Shown: in pieces, positions 31,822 to 43,691 of the stretch
Numbering within the stretch: position 1 is the stretch's first letter
Layout of the letters: the number at the start of each line of letters is the position of its first letter
Assembly (NCBI RefSeq): GCF_000319385.1
Contig: NC_019566.1
Location: 599,015-663,014, forward strand
Origin: Candidatus Endolissoclinum faulkneri L2
GTDB taxonomy: Bacteria; Pseudomonadota; Alphaproteobacteria; Thalassobaculales; Thalassobaculaceae
Direction: 5' to 3'
DNA: 64,000 nt
Notes under the pieces: generated by a model
Database searches by the model: none
What the model was told of the DNA's origin: nothing
The model's input: the letters and a program-made list of their open reading frames with translations, nothing else
Position numbers and translations under genes: made by a program

Positions 31822-33099
31822 ATGAATGATGTAATGCGACGCGTCGTCATCACCGGTCTCGGGATAGTTAGTCCGTTGGGGTGCGGTGTTGAAACCAACT
31901 GGGATCGTCTGATGGCCGGTAAATCCGGCATCAAGGCAATCAGTAGTTTTGACGTTTCTGATTTGTCAGCAAAAATTGCCGGTATGGTCCCCGCAGGAAC
32001 TAAGGATGAGGGTGGTTTTGATCCATTGGATTGGGTGGAACTTAAAGAGCAGCGCAAGATTGATCGTTTTATTTTATTTGGTTTAGTGGCTGCACAACAG
32101 GCCATTGAAGATTCTGGATGGCAACCAACAGATGCCAAGAGTCAGGAACGAACAGGGGTAATGATCGGTTCCGGCATTGGAGGATTAACAACCATCGCTG
32201 ATGCTGCTGTCCTGTTACAGGAGCGCGGCCCGCGGCGGATTAGCCCATTTTTTATTCCGGCTGCACTGATCAACTTGGTCTCTGGTCATGTCTCCATTAA
32301 GTACGGTTTTAAAGGGCCAAACCATTCAGTGGTGACTGCTTGCGCCACAGGGGCTCATGCTATCGGCGATGCGGCACGGATAATTGCTTTGGATGATGCT
32401 GACGTTATGGTTGCGGGCGGAGCAGAAGCTGCGATTGGTCGACTTGGTTTGGCTGGCTTTGCAGCTGCTCGTTCCTTGTCTACTGGTTATAATGATACAC
32501 CTGAAGAGGCATCACGTCCTTGGGATGAGGGGCGTGATGGTTTTGTGATGGGGGAAGGGTCTGGAGTGGTTTTGCTTGAAGAGTACGAGCACGCTAAAAA
32601 GCGTGATGCGACTATTTATGCTGAATTGATTGGTTATGGATTATCTGCTGATGCTTATCACATAACCGCTCCATCTTATGCTGGGGATGGAGGATTTAGA
32701 GCTATGAAGGCTGCATTGAAGCGAGCGAAGATATCACCGTATCAGATTGATTATATTAATGCTCACGGCACCTCTACGCCTTTGGGTGATGCTACCGAAT
32801 TTAGAGCAGTGAAGCGTCTATTTGGTGATGCCGCTGCTACCGTTTCCATGTCATCTACCAAATCAGCAATTGGGCACTTGCTAGGTGCTGCCGGCGCAGT
32901 GGAGGCAATTTACTCAGTATTGTCGATTCGTGATCAAGTTGTACCTCCTACATTAAACATGAATAATCCTTCTAAGGGAATTTATGGTATGGATTTAGTA
33001 CCGAATGAGGCACGCGAACGTCCAGTCCGTACTGCTTTATCAAATTCCTTTGGTTTTGGTGGTACTAATGCTTCTCTTATTTTTTCTAAAGTGTTGTGA
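31822..33099 (+). CDS. fabF: 3-oxoacyl-[acyl-carrier-protein] synthase II
   Basis: Elongating ketosynthase of fatty acid synthesis. 425 residues. The thiolase-fold catalytic residues are present: cysteine in VTACATGAHAIGDA near 174, histidine in NAHGTSTPLGD near 314, and histidine in KSAIGHLLGAAGAVE near 351. NSFGFGGTNASLIF forms the usual C-terminal glycine-rich loop. The A+T bias is milder here than in neighbouring noncoding DNA. The stop overlaps the GTG of mltG (GTGA), so the two are translationally coupled. Could be mistaken for a PKS ketosynthase, but the length, single domain and operon place it in primary metabolism. Confidence 0.96.
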   Translation: MNDVMRRVVITGLGIVSPLGCGVETNWDRLMAGKSGIKAISSFDVSDLSAKIAGMVPAGTKDEGGFDPLDWVELKEQRKIDRFILFGLVAAQQAIEDSGWQPTDAKSQERTGVMIGSGIGGLTTIADAAVLLQERGPRRISPFFIPAALINLVSGHVSIKYGFKGPNHSVVTACATGAHAIGDAARIIALDDADVMVAGGAEAAIGRLGLAGFAAARSLSTGYNDTPEEASRPWDEGRDGFVMGEGSGVVLLEEYEHAKKRDATIYAELIGYGLSADAYHITAPSYAGDGGFRAMKAALKRAKISPYQIDYINAHGTSTPLGDATEFRAVKRLFGDAAATVSMSSTKSAIGHLLGAAGAVEAIYSVLSIRDQVVPPTLNMNNPSKGIYGMDLVPNEARERPVRTALSNSFGFGGTNASLIFSKVL

Positions 33100-34088
33100 T
33101 TAAGCGAGCAAAAAATGATAGCAGGCTATTTTTTTTAGCATGGATTTTGTTCTCGTTGGCATTTTTTACTAGAGTCGCTTTCTGGTTTTGGACTGAATTT
33201 ACTCAACCTGGCCCTCTTATTGCTAAAACTAATGTCGTTATTCCTGTTGGTTCAAGCATTAAGGCAATTGCTTGCAGACTCATGGAAGCGGGGGTGATTA
33301 GTCATATTAGTGTATTTGCGTTAGTAGCTGAAGTAACTGGTAAGGCTGGAATCTTAAAAGCTGGTGAATTTGCTTTTCCCGCCGCCGTTAGCCAACAAAG
33401 TGTATTTGAAATTTTAGAAAGAGGAATAGCGGTCGTTCATCATCTAACTGTGGCAGAGGGGCTTTCTAGTATTCAGGTAGTAGCCATAATAAACGCAACT
33501 GAAGGGTTGAATGGCGAAATTCATGATATTCCATTGGAAGGAACACTATTACCTGAAACTTATTATTACGCTTATGGCGATAAAAGAGCCGATACTGTTA
33601 ATCGCATGCGTATTGCGATGGATAAGAAGGTCCATGACTTGTGGAAAAAACGTGACCAAAATTTACCAATAGCCAATCCTAAGGAAGCTTTAATACTGGC
33701 TTCTATTGTAGAAAAGGAGACAAAGGTAGAGGCTGAGCGACCGCTGGTAGCAAGCGTCTTTGTTAATCGTTTAAAATTTGGCATGCGGTTACAGGCAGAT
33801 ACTACTGTAGTTTATGGCATTTCAAGGGGTAAATATTTCAGTCGCCCGCTCAATAAAAGCGATTTAAGAGAACAGACTCCATATAATACTTATATCATCG
33901 CTGGCTTACCACCTGGGCCTATAGCTAATCCAGGAGTAGCTTCTATAGTAGCTGTGCTACAGCCTGCAAAAACAGATTATCTTTATTTCGTTGCAGATGG
34001 TACTGGTGGACATGCATTCTCCAATACTTTAGTTGGGCACAACCGTAATGTTCGTGATTGGCGAAAACAGCAAAAGAAAAACATTTAG
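33096..34088 (+). CDS. mltG: Endolytic murein transglycosylase MltG (YceG-like)
   Basis: Cleaves nascent peptidoglycan glycan strands at the inner membrane. 330 residues. One N-terminal membrane helix (about 9-32), then a LysM-like part, then the catalytic YceG domain: LEGTLLPETYYY near 149-160, the catalytic glutamate in LASIVEKETKVEAERPLVASVFVNRL near 202-227, and MRLQADTTVVYG near 231-242. GLPPGPIANPG near 268 and YLYFVADGTGGHAF near 295 complete the family pattern. GTG start overlapping the fabF stop. Presence of mltG implies that some peptidoglycan is still made. Confidence 0.94.
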   Translation: MIKRAKNDSRLFFLAWILFSLAFFTRVAFWFWTEFTQPGPLIAKTNVVIPVGSSIKAIACRLMEAGVISHISVFALVAEVTGKAGILKAGEFAFPAAVSQQSVFEILERGIAVVHHLTVAEGLSSIQVVAIINATEGLNGEIHDIPLEGTLLPETYYYAYGDKRADTVNRMRIAMDKKVHDLWKKRDQNLPIANPKEALILASIVEKETKVEAERPLVASVFVNRLKFGMRLQADTTVVYGISRGKYFSRPLNKSDLREQTPYNTYIIAGLPPGPIANPGVASIVAVLQPAKTDYLYFVADGTGGHAFSNTLVGHNRNVRDWRKQQKKNI

Positions 34089-34860
34089 CATACGGCTTAT
34101 ATAATTATTATAATGCGAAATTATCTTGGATTGACCATCAAATGCTTGCCTCTTTTTGGAGAGAAATAATACATACTAAATTTATTAATCAATATATAAT
34201 GTTTAGGGTTATACTTCAGTAAACTAAAAGGCTAAATCTTGCTTGTAATGTGCGAAGATTTCCTTGTTTACCATTATGCTTTGCTGATCTTAACAAGATC
34301 TTATCATTAATTGATAACAATTTTTGCTGAGCTGTTATTATTACATTTTTACAAGCAAGTCTACAACAAAAGCAGCGCAATTCATTATTGAAGTTTTATT
34401 AACCATGTTATTGTGTAAATAATTAATATTCTTAATATTATGCTAAATTAATTTAGCCTTTTTAAGATAATTTGTTATATTTTTAATGTCTTTGAGATTT
34501 TCTAGCAACTATAATTTAACAATTAACGATTATATGATTATTATCGCTAGAAGTAATGTTAACAAAAAAGTATTGATGTACTATCATCAATATTTTTTAC
34601 GTAATTGCACCAAGTATAAAATATCGCTTTACTGTTTTACAAAGTATAGTTGGTTTATTGGATAAGCAATGATTTAAGGCAATAAGCATGCATTGATGAA
34701 CTGATCATATAAAGCAATACAGTTAATTTCTTTATAATTATTCATAAATCTTGTTACTTTTAATAAGTAAATAGTTTTGTTGTACTTTTTTGGAGGATTA
34801 ATCTGTAGTTAATGCAATTAATGCAATATTTAATATTATTAATTGGGAGATTTTTATTCA
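34089..34860. other. Gap where yicC is normally found
   Basis: In related bacteria a YicC-family endoribonuclease gene lies between mltG and gmk. I cannot read any remnant here; the stretch is A+T-rich and contains a canonical terminator at 34571-34598. Confidence 0.5.
34571..34598 (+). terminator. Intrinsic terminator between mltG and gmk
   Basis: TATTGATG (34571-34578), 6-base loop, CATCAATA (34585-34592), then six T. This is the clearest Rho-independent terminator form in the window. It lies 480 bases beyond mltG, so it may have belonged to a deleted yicC. Confidence 0.65.
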
Positions 34861-35505
34861 ATGATTACTAGACGCGGGCTAATGCTTGTTCTTTCTTCCC
34901 CTTCTGGCGCCGGTAAAACTTCTATTGCTCGCAAACTTATGGAGAGTGAATATGACATCTCTATGTCGATTTCTGTAACCACCCGATCACCACGGCCTGG
35001 TGAAGTGCACGGTCTTGATTATTTTTTTATTAGTCTTACAGAATTTCAAGTTATGGTTAGTCGTAATGATTTGTTAGAGCATGCTAAGGTTTTCGGCAAT
35101 TACTACGGCACTCCACGCAAGGCAGTAGAAGCAACACTTGAAAGCGGTAAGGATATTTTATTTGATATTGACTGGCAAGGAGTGCAACAACTTGAAGCTA
35201 ATACAACAGCGGACTTGGTAAGTATTTTTATTTTACCACCTTCTAGTAGTGAGTTGGAAGGCCGTCTTCTTACTCGTGCTCAAGATAGCAAAGCTGTTGT
35301 TACTCAGCGGATGGCTAATGCAGTTAATGAGCTTAGCCATTATCAAAAATACGAATACGTAATTATCAATGACGATATTGATGTCAGTGTGAATAATATT
35401 CATATGATTCTTAGTGCTGAACGCTTAAAGCGAGAACGATCGGTAGGACTGAAAGAATTTGTTAAGATCCTAAGTGAAGAGAAGGAATTATCTCAAACTG
35501 TGTAA
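34861..35505 (+). CDS. gmk: Guanylate kinase
   Basis: Phosphorylates GMP to GDP with ATP. 214 residues from the ATG at 34861. The frame is open to a TTG at 34843, but GGGAGA sits between them as a ribosome binding site for the ATG, which also gives the usual short leader. The P-loop is SSPSGAGKTS near 10-19, GMP-binding TTRSPRPGEVHGLDYFF near 37-53, and DIDWQGVQQL near 96-105. Normal length. Stands alone, with the yicC slot empty upstream. Confidence 0.95.
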   Translation: MITRRGLMLVLSSPSGAGKTSIARKLMESEYDISMSISVTTRSPRPGEVHGLDYFFISLTEFQVMVSRNDLLEHAKVFGNYYGTPRKAVEATLESGKDILFDIDWQGVQQLEANTTADLVSIFILPPSSSELEGRLLTRAQDSKAVVTQRMANAVNELSHYQKYEYVIINDDIDVSVNNIHMILSAERLKRERSVGLKEFVKILSEEKELSQTV

Positions 35506-36530
35506 ATATTAATATGAGATATTATAATTAAGCTCAAAGCGTTTTCTATTAGAAGATTAATACTTTTGTTTTTTTGAATAAAAATTCATGTTTTTTAATA
35601 AACTATTAATTACAAATAATTATTTAATACTTAATATTTTATGTAGTTCAATTTTTACTCAAATATTAATTTTACGCTGGTTAGAAGGAGATCTAGAAAT
35701 TCTTTTTTGTGACAAGGAATAATATAGTATTTACTAATTATAAGTATCTGCCTTCAATAATAACAACAATTATGTGCAACATACATAACATTTCTTCATT
35801 TACTGTACAAGTTGCTGATTGGTTATTTTTTAATTCACAGCGATTATAAAATAAATCAAGTAATTGCTGAGATAAACTAAATACATTAGTAAATTAAGGC
35901 TAAGCCTAATTTAACAAAATATTCAGCATGCCAAATATTAAATAAACATTAATTTATTAATTGTTGCATAAAACTGTATTTTTAGTATTTATATTACAGA
36001 GCATAATTTAACGCGTTTAATATATGATTATTAGTAAATATTATCTAATCACTAATTAATAATAAAAATAAAATACAGAGAAGATAAATTGAATTAAAAT
36101 ATACTTAATTTGCTAGATAAATTAAGATGCACTGAATTTAATCATGATTAAATTCAGTATTTTTAAGTTTTTTTTAAAAATTAAATGTTAAATTGTCCTA
36201 AAAAAACTAGAAAATCAAGATAGAGTATTTAAGTTAAAATGTTTAAACATATTTTTTCTAGCTAAATGCTGGTATTTTGTATAATCAAAATTTATCTCCT
36301 AAGTATCTTTATTATAAAGATCGGTAATAATAATGTTCTTTTGTTGTAATGATAATTATTCGAATATTATTAATACCAATTCGCGATTGATTAGAGAAAA
36401 TACGCAGATATAGTCCGTTAAATCGAATTTAAGTTATACTTAAATTACAACTGATTATATGTTAGAGGATAGATTTTAACGTAACAAGTTGTTGAATAAA
36501 TTAAAGAAATTCGCATGAAACATAAATCTA
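35506..36530. other. AT-rich gene-free stretch downstream of gmk
   Basis: About 1 kb without a recognisable gene. Contains the 28-base palindrome at 36131 followed by T-rich sequence. Confidence 0.55.
36131..36158 (+). terminator. Perfect 28-base palindrome with downstream T tracts
   Basis: ACTGAATTTAATCA is followed by its exact reverse complement, then ATTTTTAAG and eight T. Terminator-like on the plus strand, but 626 bases after gmk. Confidence 0.5.
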
Positions 36531-36710
36531 CTAGACTCGTTTTTTTGTTACATATGTTTTAGAACAGTAAGGACAGATCACTTTATGTTTTTCTTTAGCA
36601 ATTTCCAGAAATATACGAGGATGACCCATTAGCTCGTCACCTCCATCGCATGTTACCGAGTATCCGGTTACTTCGATAGTTTCAAACGCACAATTGTTTA
36701 TTTCTATCAT
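36531..36710 (-). CDS. Zinc-finger domain protein (CHCC family, NDUFS6-like), 59 residues
   Basis: A small protein short enough to be overlooked. From the ATG at 36710 it reads 59 residues to a TAG at 36531. Seen: VTCDGGDELMGHPRIFL near 19-35 and VICPYCSKTYV near 44-54, giving the Cys-x8-His-x(n)-Cys-x2-Cys pattern (Cys21, His30, Cys47, Cys50) of the zf-CHCC family. The homologous NDUFS6 is a zinc-binding accessory or assembly subunit of respiratory complex I, and alphaproteobacteria carry this short form. AAGGATGAGC just before the ATG provides the ribosome binding site. Isolated by deserts of 1.0 and 1.4 kb. Role in complex I is inferred from family. Confidence 0.88.
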   Translation of the reverse strand: MIEINNCAFETIEVTGYSVTCDGGDELMGHPRIFLEIAKEKHKVICPYCSKTYVTKKRV

Positions 36711-38115
36711 TGCTCATCCTTTACCTTTTAAGTAGAAAATAATTAATCTTACTTACGGTCACTGATCGTGTAAGATTTTACTGCTATACTGTTAATTAAG
36801 TAAAAGTTAATAAGTTTTTTTATTGAGAATTGGATATATATTTTGCATCTTGCTTACCGTATTTTTAACTTAATAATGTTTAGTAAAGCTTAAAGAATTG
36901 TTATGCACATTGAAATCAAACTATAAATATAAATCCTAGCATTAAAAAAGCAAAGCTGCAATTGGTAGCAATTTCCTTGTGCGAATTCACAAGCAATATA
37001 AATTATAGATTTTCTATATAAAGAAACAGCCAATTATTATAAATAACATTTTGATTAAAAAGTAATTACTATTTGATAATAATATTTAATTATAATTTTA
37101 ATTAAAGTTATATATCATAAAAGTATAATACTTTCACTGTCTTCCCTTAGTGCTTCAAGCACTAGGATGAATATAATTCAAAAAAAATTGTGAGTTAACA
37201 TCACAATTTTATTTATCCTATGAATTACTATCATTTTTCTGATATAGTTTTCAAATCAAGTTGTGAAATTAGTGCTCTAGTGTAAATGAATTTACTTTAA
37301 GTGCTTAAATCTTATCATATCAAAAATTATCGACTTAATAATGTACGAAGTTGGCTATTTCATGCCATTGCTTTTTTATTTAGTTCTGGAGCATTTCATT
37401 ATTGAATCGACTATTGGATAAGTAAAATAATTCTGTTTTGCTAATTTTAAATTAAATCTCAATATAGAATAGAGACCATAGAAATTTTTTTTGAAAAATT
37501 GCTATGGTTAAAAACAAAATATAAAATATTTTTCTAAATAGTCTAATAAATCTAAATTAGATTATCATTATAAGATAATGTACATAAATATGGGGTATTA
37601 GTATTATATATATGATTAATTTCAGTCTAAACTAATTGTTATAACTAAAGAAGTTGTAAAATGTATCCTTAGCTTTAAGGAATAGCATATTATACTAGTT
37701 AATTTTTATCTATTAAGCCATTGATATAATCGCTAGATAAACAGGAGATCAATAAATATCCTAGTATTATTAATTTAGATTGTGGGATATAAATTTTATT
37801 TATAACATCGATTGTATTATTTTGATTTATACATGGTATAAATTCATGCTAAGATTAACAAAATAATATTGAATGTGTATGCAAATAAAACTGCAGTATA
37901 TTTAAGATAATACAAAGGTATTTCTCTGCCTTCATAGAACATATAAAGGCAGAGATTAGCTATTTTTACGTTCTAAATGAAGTCATTTAAAAGAAAATAA
38001 TCATAATAGCAAAGAAAATTGAGATATCAAACAACAAAAAGCACAATCATACAATAAACAATAGAAACATCCATTACTATACTGTATTATTTATCGATTT
38101 ATTAGTATTAGCTTG
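36711..38115. other. AT-rich gene-free stretch (1.4 kb)
   Basis: No gene seen between the zinc-finger gene and clpB. Contains several stem-loops: near 37150-37170, near 37183-37210 and at 37923-37955. Confidence 0.55.
37923..37955. terminator. Probable clpB terminator
   Basis: TCTCTGCCTT at 37923-37932 pairs perfectly with AAGGCAGAGA at 37946-37955. The stem is comparatively G+C-rich and lies 160 bases downstream of the clpB stop. Confidence 0.45.
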
Positions 38116-40686
38116 TTATTCATTAATGGTGAGTGAGTCATTGTTAGCAGAGACATTCACTACATCACCATGCTTGATAGCACCATTAAGTATATAGTTT
38201 GCAAGCGGATTTTGCAGAGAACGCTGAATAACTCGCTTTAATGGACGAGCGCCGTAAACTAAATCATAGCCTGCCTCGGCTAGCCATACCAGTGCATTAT
38301 CATCTATTTCGAGCTGAATATTGGAGTTAGCAAGCATATTTTGCAGTCGAGCAAGCTGAATATTAACGACACTCTTCATATTATCTCGTTCTAATCGGGT
38401 AAATATTATCACCTCATCAATCCTATTTAGGAACTCAGGACGAAATGACTTTTGCACGACTTTCATAACCTCATTTTGTACAGAACCCACCGGAGCTCCA
38501 TCAGGAATTTTTGCAAGAATATATGCACCTAAATTGGAAGTCATGGTTATAATAGTATTGCGAAAATCAACTGTACGGCCTTGACCATCAGTTAAACGGC
38601 CATCGTCTAGTACTTGTAATAGGATGTTAAATACTTCAGGATGAGCTTTTTCTATTTCGTCAAATAGTACTACTTGGTAGGGGCGCCGCCGTATAGCTTC
38701 GGTTAGATTACCTCCTTCCAAATAACCTACATAACCTGGAGGTGCACCAATTAGACGGGCTACGGAATGTTTTTCCATATACTCAGACATGTCAAGACGA
38801 ACCATAGCGTGCTCTTCGTCGAATAAGAATTCTGCTAGCGCTTTGGTTAACTCAGTTTTTCCTACCCCAGTGGGTCCTAGAAATAGGAAAGATCCAATTG
38901 GTCTATTTGGATCTTGTAATCCAGTACGTGAACGACGTACTGCATTGGATACTGCCGATATTGCTTCTTCTTGCCCTGCAACACGCTTATGTAGGTTAAA
39001 TTCCATTGCCAGCAGCTTCTCTCGCTCGTTTTTAAGCATCTTATCTACAGGAATGCCAGTCCAGCGTGATACTACCAAAGCGATATCTTCATCTGATACT
39101 TCTTCTTTTAGCATACGTGTGGAGGGTATGTTCTCGCTCTGAGCCATCTTTTGCTCTAATTGTGGAATAATTGAATATGTCAATTCTCCCGCTTTTGTTA
39201 AATCACCAGCACGTTTGGCTATTTCTAAATCATTACGAGCAACTTCAAGCTTTTCTTTTATTTTTTGAGAACGTGTTAACATCTCCTTCTCTCCTTGCCA
39301 ACTTGCAGTTAGCTCGGATAAACTTTTTTCCAAATCTCCTAATTCATTTACCAAAATCTTTAGACGGCTGCAACTAGCCTTATCGTTCTCTTTCTTCAAA
39401 GCCTCGCGTTCAATTTTAAGTTGTATAATCCTACGATCTAGTTCGTCAATTTGATCTGGCTTACTATCGATCTCCATACGCCGTCGACTTGCAGCTTCAT
39501 CCACCAAATCAATTGCCTTATCTGGAAGAAAACGATCTGTTATATATCGACTAGACAAATTGGCAGCTGAGATTAATGCGCTATCAGTGATTCGTACTCC
39601 GTGATGTAGCTCATACTTTTCTTTTAAACCACGCAATATACACAGCGTATCAAGTACGCTAGGTTCATCTATCATTATTGGCTGGAAACGTCTAGCTAAG
39701 GCAGCGTCCTTTTCGATGTGCTTGCGGTATTCGTCAATCGTAGTAGCGCCGACACAGTGCAGCTCGCCACGTGCTAAGGATGGTTTTAACATATTTGAAG
39801 CATCGATAGAACCTTCAGCTGCACCAGCACCAACTAGAGTGTGAAGCTCGTCTATGAACAAAATAATATCATCTTGTATTGTGCTTAGTTCATTCAACAC
39901 TGCTTTTAAACGCTCCTCGAACTCACCACGAAATTTTGCTCCGGCTATTAAAGCAGCTAGATCAAGCACTAGCAATTTTCTTTTTTTTAAACCCTCTGGC
40001 ACGTCACCGTTAATAATGCGTTGAGCTAAACCTTCAACTATAGCAGTTTTACCAACACCAGCCTCTCCGATCATTACTGGATTATTTTTGGTTCGACGAG
40101 ATAAAACCTGTATGGTGCGACGAATTTCTTCATCACGTCCAATTATTGGATCTATATTTCCATTCTGAGCTAATTTGGTGAGGTCACGGGTGTATTTTGT
40201 TAAGGCGTCAAAATTGCTTTCTGCATTAGCGCTATCTGCAGTTTGGTTTTTACGCATATCTTGTATTACCTTTTCTAGTTTTTTTGGCGATAAAACTTTG
40301 TTGATTAATGCCTGTGATGATTCATCTTGCGAAACAATGATAATCGCTTGTAGTAGACGCTCAACAGTAACGTATCTATCGCCTGATTTATTCGCAATCT
40401 CTTCTGATTTAGTTAAGACATTTACGACTTCCGGTGACATGTAGACTTCATTTGTAATATCGCCTTCTACTCGAGGTATTTTATTAAGCGTCTCTTCCGC
40501 TTGATCTAGCAGAACATTAGGGTCAGCACCGACGCATTTAATTAGGTTAGCTAACCCTTCATCATTCTCAATTAACACCTTAAGAAGATGTGCTGGCATC
40601 AGTAGCTGATGACCACGATAGAGTGCTAATGTTTGAGCGGCATGTAGAAAGCTATTAGAGCGATTAGAAAATTTTTCAAAATTCAT
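38116..40686 (-). CDS. clpB: ATP-dependent chaperone ClpB
   Basis: Hexameric AAA+ disaggregase working with DnaK. 856 residues, full length. Order: N-terminal Clp repeat domain (about 1-145), first ATPase with [13 protein letters not shown] near 203, the coiled-coil middle domain (about 400-530) that distinguishes ClpB from ClpA, second ATPase with [10 protein letters not shown] near 603, and the C-terminal part with [12 protein letters not shown] near 812. In relatives the order is prfA-prmC-DUF4167-clpB; here the DUF4167 slot is a 1.1-kb gap. Retention of a heat-shock disaggregase is common in reduced genomes. Confidence 0.97.
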   Translation of the reverse strand: MNFEKFSNRSNSFLHAAQTLALYRGHQLLMPAHLLKVLIENDEGLANLIKCVGADPNVLLDQAEETLNKIPRVEGDITNEVYMSPEVVNVLTKSEEIANKSGDRYVTVERLLQAIIIVSQDESSQALINKVLSPKKLEKVIQDMRKNQTADSANAESNFDALTKYTRDLTKLAQNGNIDPIIGRDEEIRRTIQVLSRRTKNNPVMIGEAGVGKTAIVEGLAQRIINGDVPEGLKKRKLLVLDLAALIAGAKFRGEFEERLKAVLNELSTIQDDIILFIDELHTLVGAGAAEGSIDASNMLKPSLARGELHCVGATTIDEYRKHIEKDAALARRFQPIMIDEPSVLDTLCILRGLKEKYELHHGVRITDSALISAANLSSRYITDRFLPDKAIDLVDEAASRRRMEIDSKPDQIDELDRRIIQLKIEREALKKENDKASCSRLKILVNELGDLEKSLSELTASWQGEKEMLTRSQKIKEKLEVARNDLEIAKRAGDLTKAGELTYSIIPQLEQKMAQSENIPSTRMLKEEVSDEDIALVVSRWTGIPVDKMLKNEREKLLAMEFNLHKRVAGQEEAISAVSNAVRRSRTGLQDPNRPIGSFLFLGPTGVGKTELTKALAEFLFDEEHAMVRLDMSEYMEKHSVARLIGAPPGYVGYLEGGNLTEAIRRRPYQVVLFDEIEKAHPEVFNILLQVLDDGRLTDGQGRTVDFRNTIITMTSNLGAYILAKIPDGAPVGSVQNEVMKVVQKSFRPEFLNRIDEVIIFTRLERDNMKSVVNIQLARLQNMLANSNIQLEIDDNALVWLAEAGYDLVYGARPLKRVIQRSLQNPLANYILNGAIKHGDVVNVSANNDSLTINE

Positions 40687-41772
40687 ATTTAAATTTCCGC
40701 TAAAATTTAGTCTAGGCTAACAAAAATCATCTTGTATAATCTTAAATGCCTTAATAAGCTATCTGTTATCATTACTTTAGATTGTTAATATGCGTACTGT
40801 GGCGAAACCAGTAATAAGATAGAAGGATTTGCCTGCCAAGTCCATTCTTTTATCAAAAATATTATGCAATTTTAATCAAATCATAAGTGATAATTGTCGA
40901 TTTAATCTAATGTTTTTTACGTAAAATACTTTGAAAGTTATATTTCAAGGAAATTGTTTATTGAAAGGAAAATTAGTATAATTTAAGCATAATTTAATTT
41001 GCTTTGCAGTATTGCTATATTAATAAAGAATATATTTCATACGTGAATTTAAAAATTACTTATGCATGTTATTTACTAACTGAGGTTAGCTATAAACCTT
41101 ACTAGAAAAAAAGTTAACCTGATGCGACAGCCGATAGGCAAATAATTGTTTTACGCCATAAATTTAATAAACTGATTAATTAATCAATAGAATTTATTAT
41201 TATCGATTTAGATATTTATGTGGCAAGTAGTTCATCGCAAAAAAACATCACCGAATAAAGTAATACGCATTTTAGCAAACTGTTAATATAAGGCAAATTT
41301 GCTCTATAGTTAGACGCGGAGGCTATTGTATTACGCCATAGGTTATCAATAACAGTTTAACATTTTATATACACAAGCTTTTTCAGCAAAGGTTTATTTG
41401 TATTTGGCATATTGTTTAAATCATTGTTTTTATTTATAGTTTGTATATAACAGTTACCTTTAATATTGAACTAACCAGAAGATATATTGTTTATAAAATA
41501 AATTAGCTTATTTATGAAAATGTAATAAATATTATAAATGTAAAAACCTAATTGCATTCGTATATTTTATCTAACGATTTTATCCTAGATAAAAGTCTAT
41601 TAGCATAATGGAAATTATTTTATACTTAAATTTTATATTAACTTTACTTTATGTATTTTTTTATTATTATTTACTTACTAAAATAAATAATTAATTAAGA
41701 TTCTGACATTATCTAATGTTACTAAAGCAAATTTCCTACTATAAATCAATTAATTTTAAAACTACTATCAAC
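40687..41772. other. Gap between prmC and clpB
   Basis: AT-rich, no frame readable. In many alphaproteobacteria a DUF4167 gene lies here; I see no trace of its basic, glycine/asparagine-rich sequence. The clpB promoter should lie near the left end. Confidence 0.5.
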
Positions 41773-42606
41773 TCATTTTAAAACAAGCGCTCGGGGTATA
41801 TTAGATAAATCAGCTTTGCGACTGATTTCTCGCAAACCAGCTTGAAGCATGATAGCCGCAACAGCGTTGGCTTGACCAATGCCCAATTCTAAGATCGTTA
41901 CCCCATTATATGATAAAACACGACGCAGTAAAGGTGCAAGTACGCGGTAAGCATCCAGACCATCAACTCCACCGACAAGAGCATTAAGCGGATCGTAATT
42001 ACGTACTCCATCTTCCAAAGATAAAATTTCATCTTCGGCGACATAGGGCGGATTTGATAAGATTAAATCAAATTGATTATCTTGTAAACTGTTCCAGTTC
42101 TGACAACGAATTTCAGCTCGATCAGACAGTCCTGTCATCTTCGCATTGTGACGAGCCACTTCAGAAGCGGCTAGCGAGCTGTCAATCCCAAGACCAGTTG
42201 CTGTAGGAAACTCTGAAAGAGCAGCCAATAGTAAACAACCGGTGCCGGTACCAAGATCAAGAACACGACTGGGTGGTTTACGATTTATAAATATTTCGAG
42301 AGTAGCTTCAATGAGAGTTTCGCTATCGGGCCTAGGGTCTAGGGTATCTGCTGTTACCATCAACTCCAATGTCCAGAAGGAGCATTGGCCGGTAATTTTA
42401 TTGACTGGCTCTCCAGCAATGTGACGAGAAATTAATGCTTGGAATTGTTCCAAATTCTTACTATCCAGTACTTCTTCTTCGTGCGGCCACACTGTCCTAT
42501 TCAACAGATGACTAAGTAATAATCGTGCATTAAGTCTAGCATTATTGATACCAGCACAAGCAAAATCAGCAGCAGCAAATCTGATAACGTTGCGAATACT
42601 ATTCAA
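41773..42606 (-). CDS. prmC: Peptide chain release factor N5-glutamine methyltransferase
   Basis: Methylates the glutamine of the GGQ motif in release factors using S-adenosylmethionine. 277 residues. N-terminal helical domain (about 1-75), then a Rossmann methyltransferase fold with VLDLGTGTGCLLLA near 112-125 and the substrate-binding motif SNPPYV near 180-185. Separated by 14 bases from prfA, its substrate's gene, in the canonical order prfA-prmC. Confidence 0.94.
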   Translation of the reverse strand: MNSIRNVIRFAAADFACAGINNARLNARLLLSHLLNRTVWPHEEEVLDSKNLEQFQALISRHIAGEPVNKITGQCSFWTLELMVTADTLDPRPDSETLIEATLEIFINRKPPSRVLDLGTGTGCLLLAALSEFPTATGLGIDSSLAASEVARHNAKMTGLSDRAEIRCQNWNSLQDNQFDLILSNPPYVAEDEILSLEDGVRNYDPLNALVGGVDGLDAYRVLAPLLRRVLSYNGVTILELGIGQANAVAAIMLQAGLREISRKADLSNIPRALVLK

Positions 42607-42620
42607 TTCTTGTCTCGCTC

Positions 42621-43691
42621 TTAGTTTATCTTTGCCAAACGTTCTGCCTCATCATCAGAGATTAGTGGTTCTATTAATTCATTAAGCGCTTCGCCATTAA
42701 TCACCTGATCTAGCTTGTAGATGGTTAAATTGATACGATGATCAGTTACTCGACCTTGGGGAAAATTATAAGTACGTATGCGTTCTGAACGGTTACCAGA
42801 GCCAACCTGGCTTTTGCGATGGGCAGCACGGGCCTCGTCAGAGGCTTGGCGTTGCATATTATAAAGCCTAGAGCGCATAATACGCATGGCTTTAGCCCGG
42901 TTTTTATGTTGAGATTTTTCATCTTGTTGAGTGACAACAACCCCAGTAGGAATATGGGTGATTCGCACTGCACTATCGGTAGTATTCACATGCTGGCCTC
43001 CGGCACCCCTAGAGCGATAAACATCTATCCTTATATCTTTTTCCTCAATATGAACATCGATTTCTTTTGCCTCCGGCAGCACCGCGACGGTAGCAGCAGA
43101 AGTATGTATACGTCCTTGGTTTTCGGTAACAGGCACTCTCTGTACTCGGTGCGTGCCACTTTCAAATTTTAGGCAAGCATACACTCCTACTCCAGTGATG
43201 GAAGCGATTGCTTCTTTATAACCATCCAGTTCATTTTCAGATACATTCATAATCTCAAATCGCCAGCCGCGTTTTTGAGAATAACGTTGATACATGCTAA
43301 ACAAGTCAGCGGCAAATAGTGCAGCTTCGTTGCCTCCGATACCAGCACGTACTTCCAAGATCACGTTTTTCTTATCTGCCTCATCTTTTGGTAGCAACAA
43401 GATCTGTACATCGCGCTCTAATTCAGGCAAGCGTGATTTGATCCTTTCAATTTCTGATTCGACTAGTTTGTTCATTTCTGCGTCTTTGCTATCGACTAAA
43501 GCGACAGTATCAGCGAGTTCTGCCCAAGCGCGCTTAAGATTCTCAATCTTAGTAACCACTGGGGTTATTTCCGACAGCTCAAGAGCTATCTTTTGGAATG
43601 CGTGGGAATCTAATGAGGATGGCTTAGAAATTAGCATTTCCAGTTCGCGCGCGCGCTCTACCACATGCTCAAATGTTGATTTTACGCTCAC
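42621..43691 (-). CDS. prfA: Peptide chain release factor 1
   Basis: Recognises UAA and UAG stop codons and triggers peptidyl-tRNA hydrolysis. 356 residues. The codon-recognition tripeptide is PVT (in [10 protein letters not shown], near 190), and the catalytic GGQ is in [14 protein letters not shown] near 230-243. The presence of RF1 together with frequent TAG and TAA stops and real TGA stops indicates an unreassigned code. prmC follows directly. In relatives hisS and ispG lie just upstream; ispG is present, hisS is not. Confidence 0.97.
   Translation of the reverse strand: MSVKSTFEHVVERARELEMLISKPSSLDSHAFQKIALELSEITPVVTKIENLKRAWAELADTVALVDSKDAEMNKLVESEIERIKSRLPELERDVQILLLPKDEADKKNVILEVRAGIGGNEAALFAADLFSMYQRYSQKRGWRFEIMNVSENELDGYKEAIASITGVGVYACLKFESGTHRVQRVPVTENQGRIHTSAATVAVLPEAKEIDVHIEEKDIRIDVYRSRGAGGQHVNTTDSAVRITHIPTGVVVTQQDEKSQHKNRAKAMRIMRSRLYNMQRQASDEARAAHRKSQVGSGNRSERIRTYNFPQGRVTDHRINLTIYKLDQVINGEALNELIEPLISDDEAERLAKIN

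Noticed and set aside
31822-33099. Could the ketosynthase be part of the polyketide pathway?
   Set aside because: Single-domain FabF length in the canonical fabG-acpP-fabF-mltG order; primary fatty acid synthesis is sufficient explanation.
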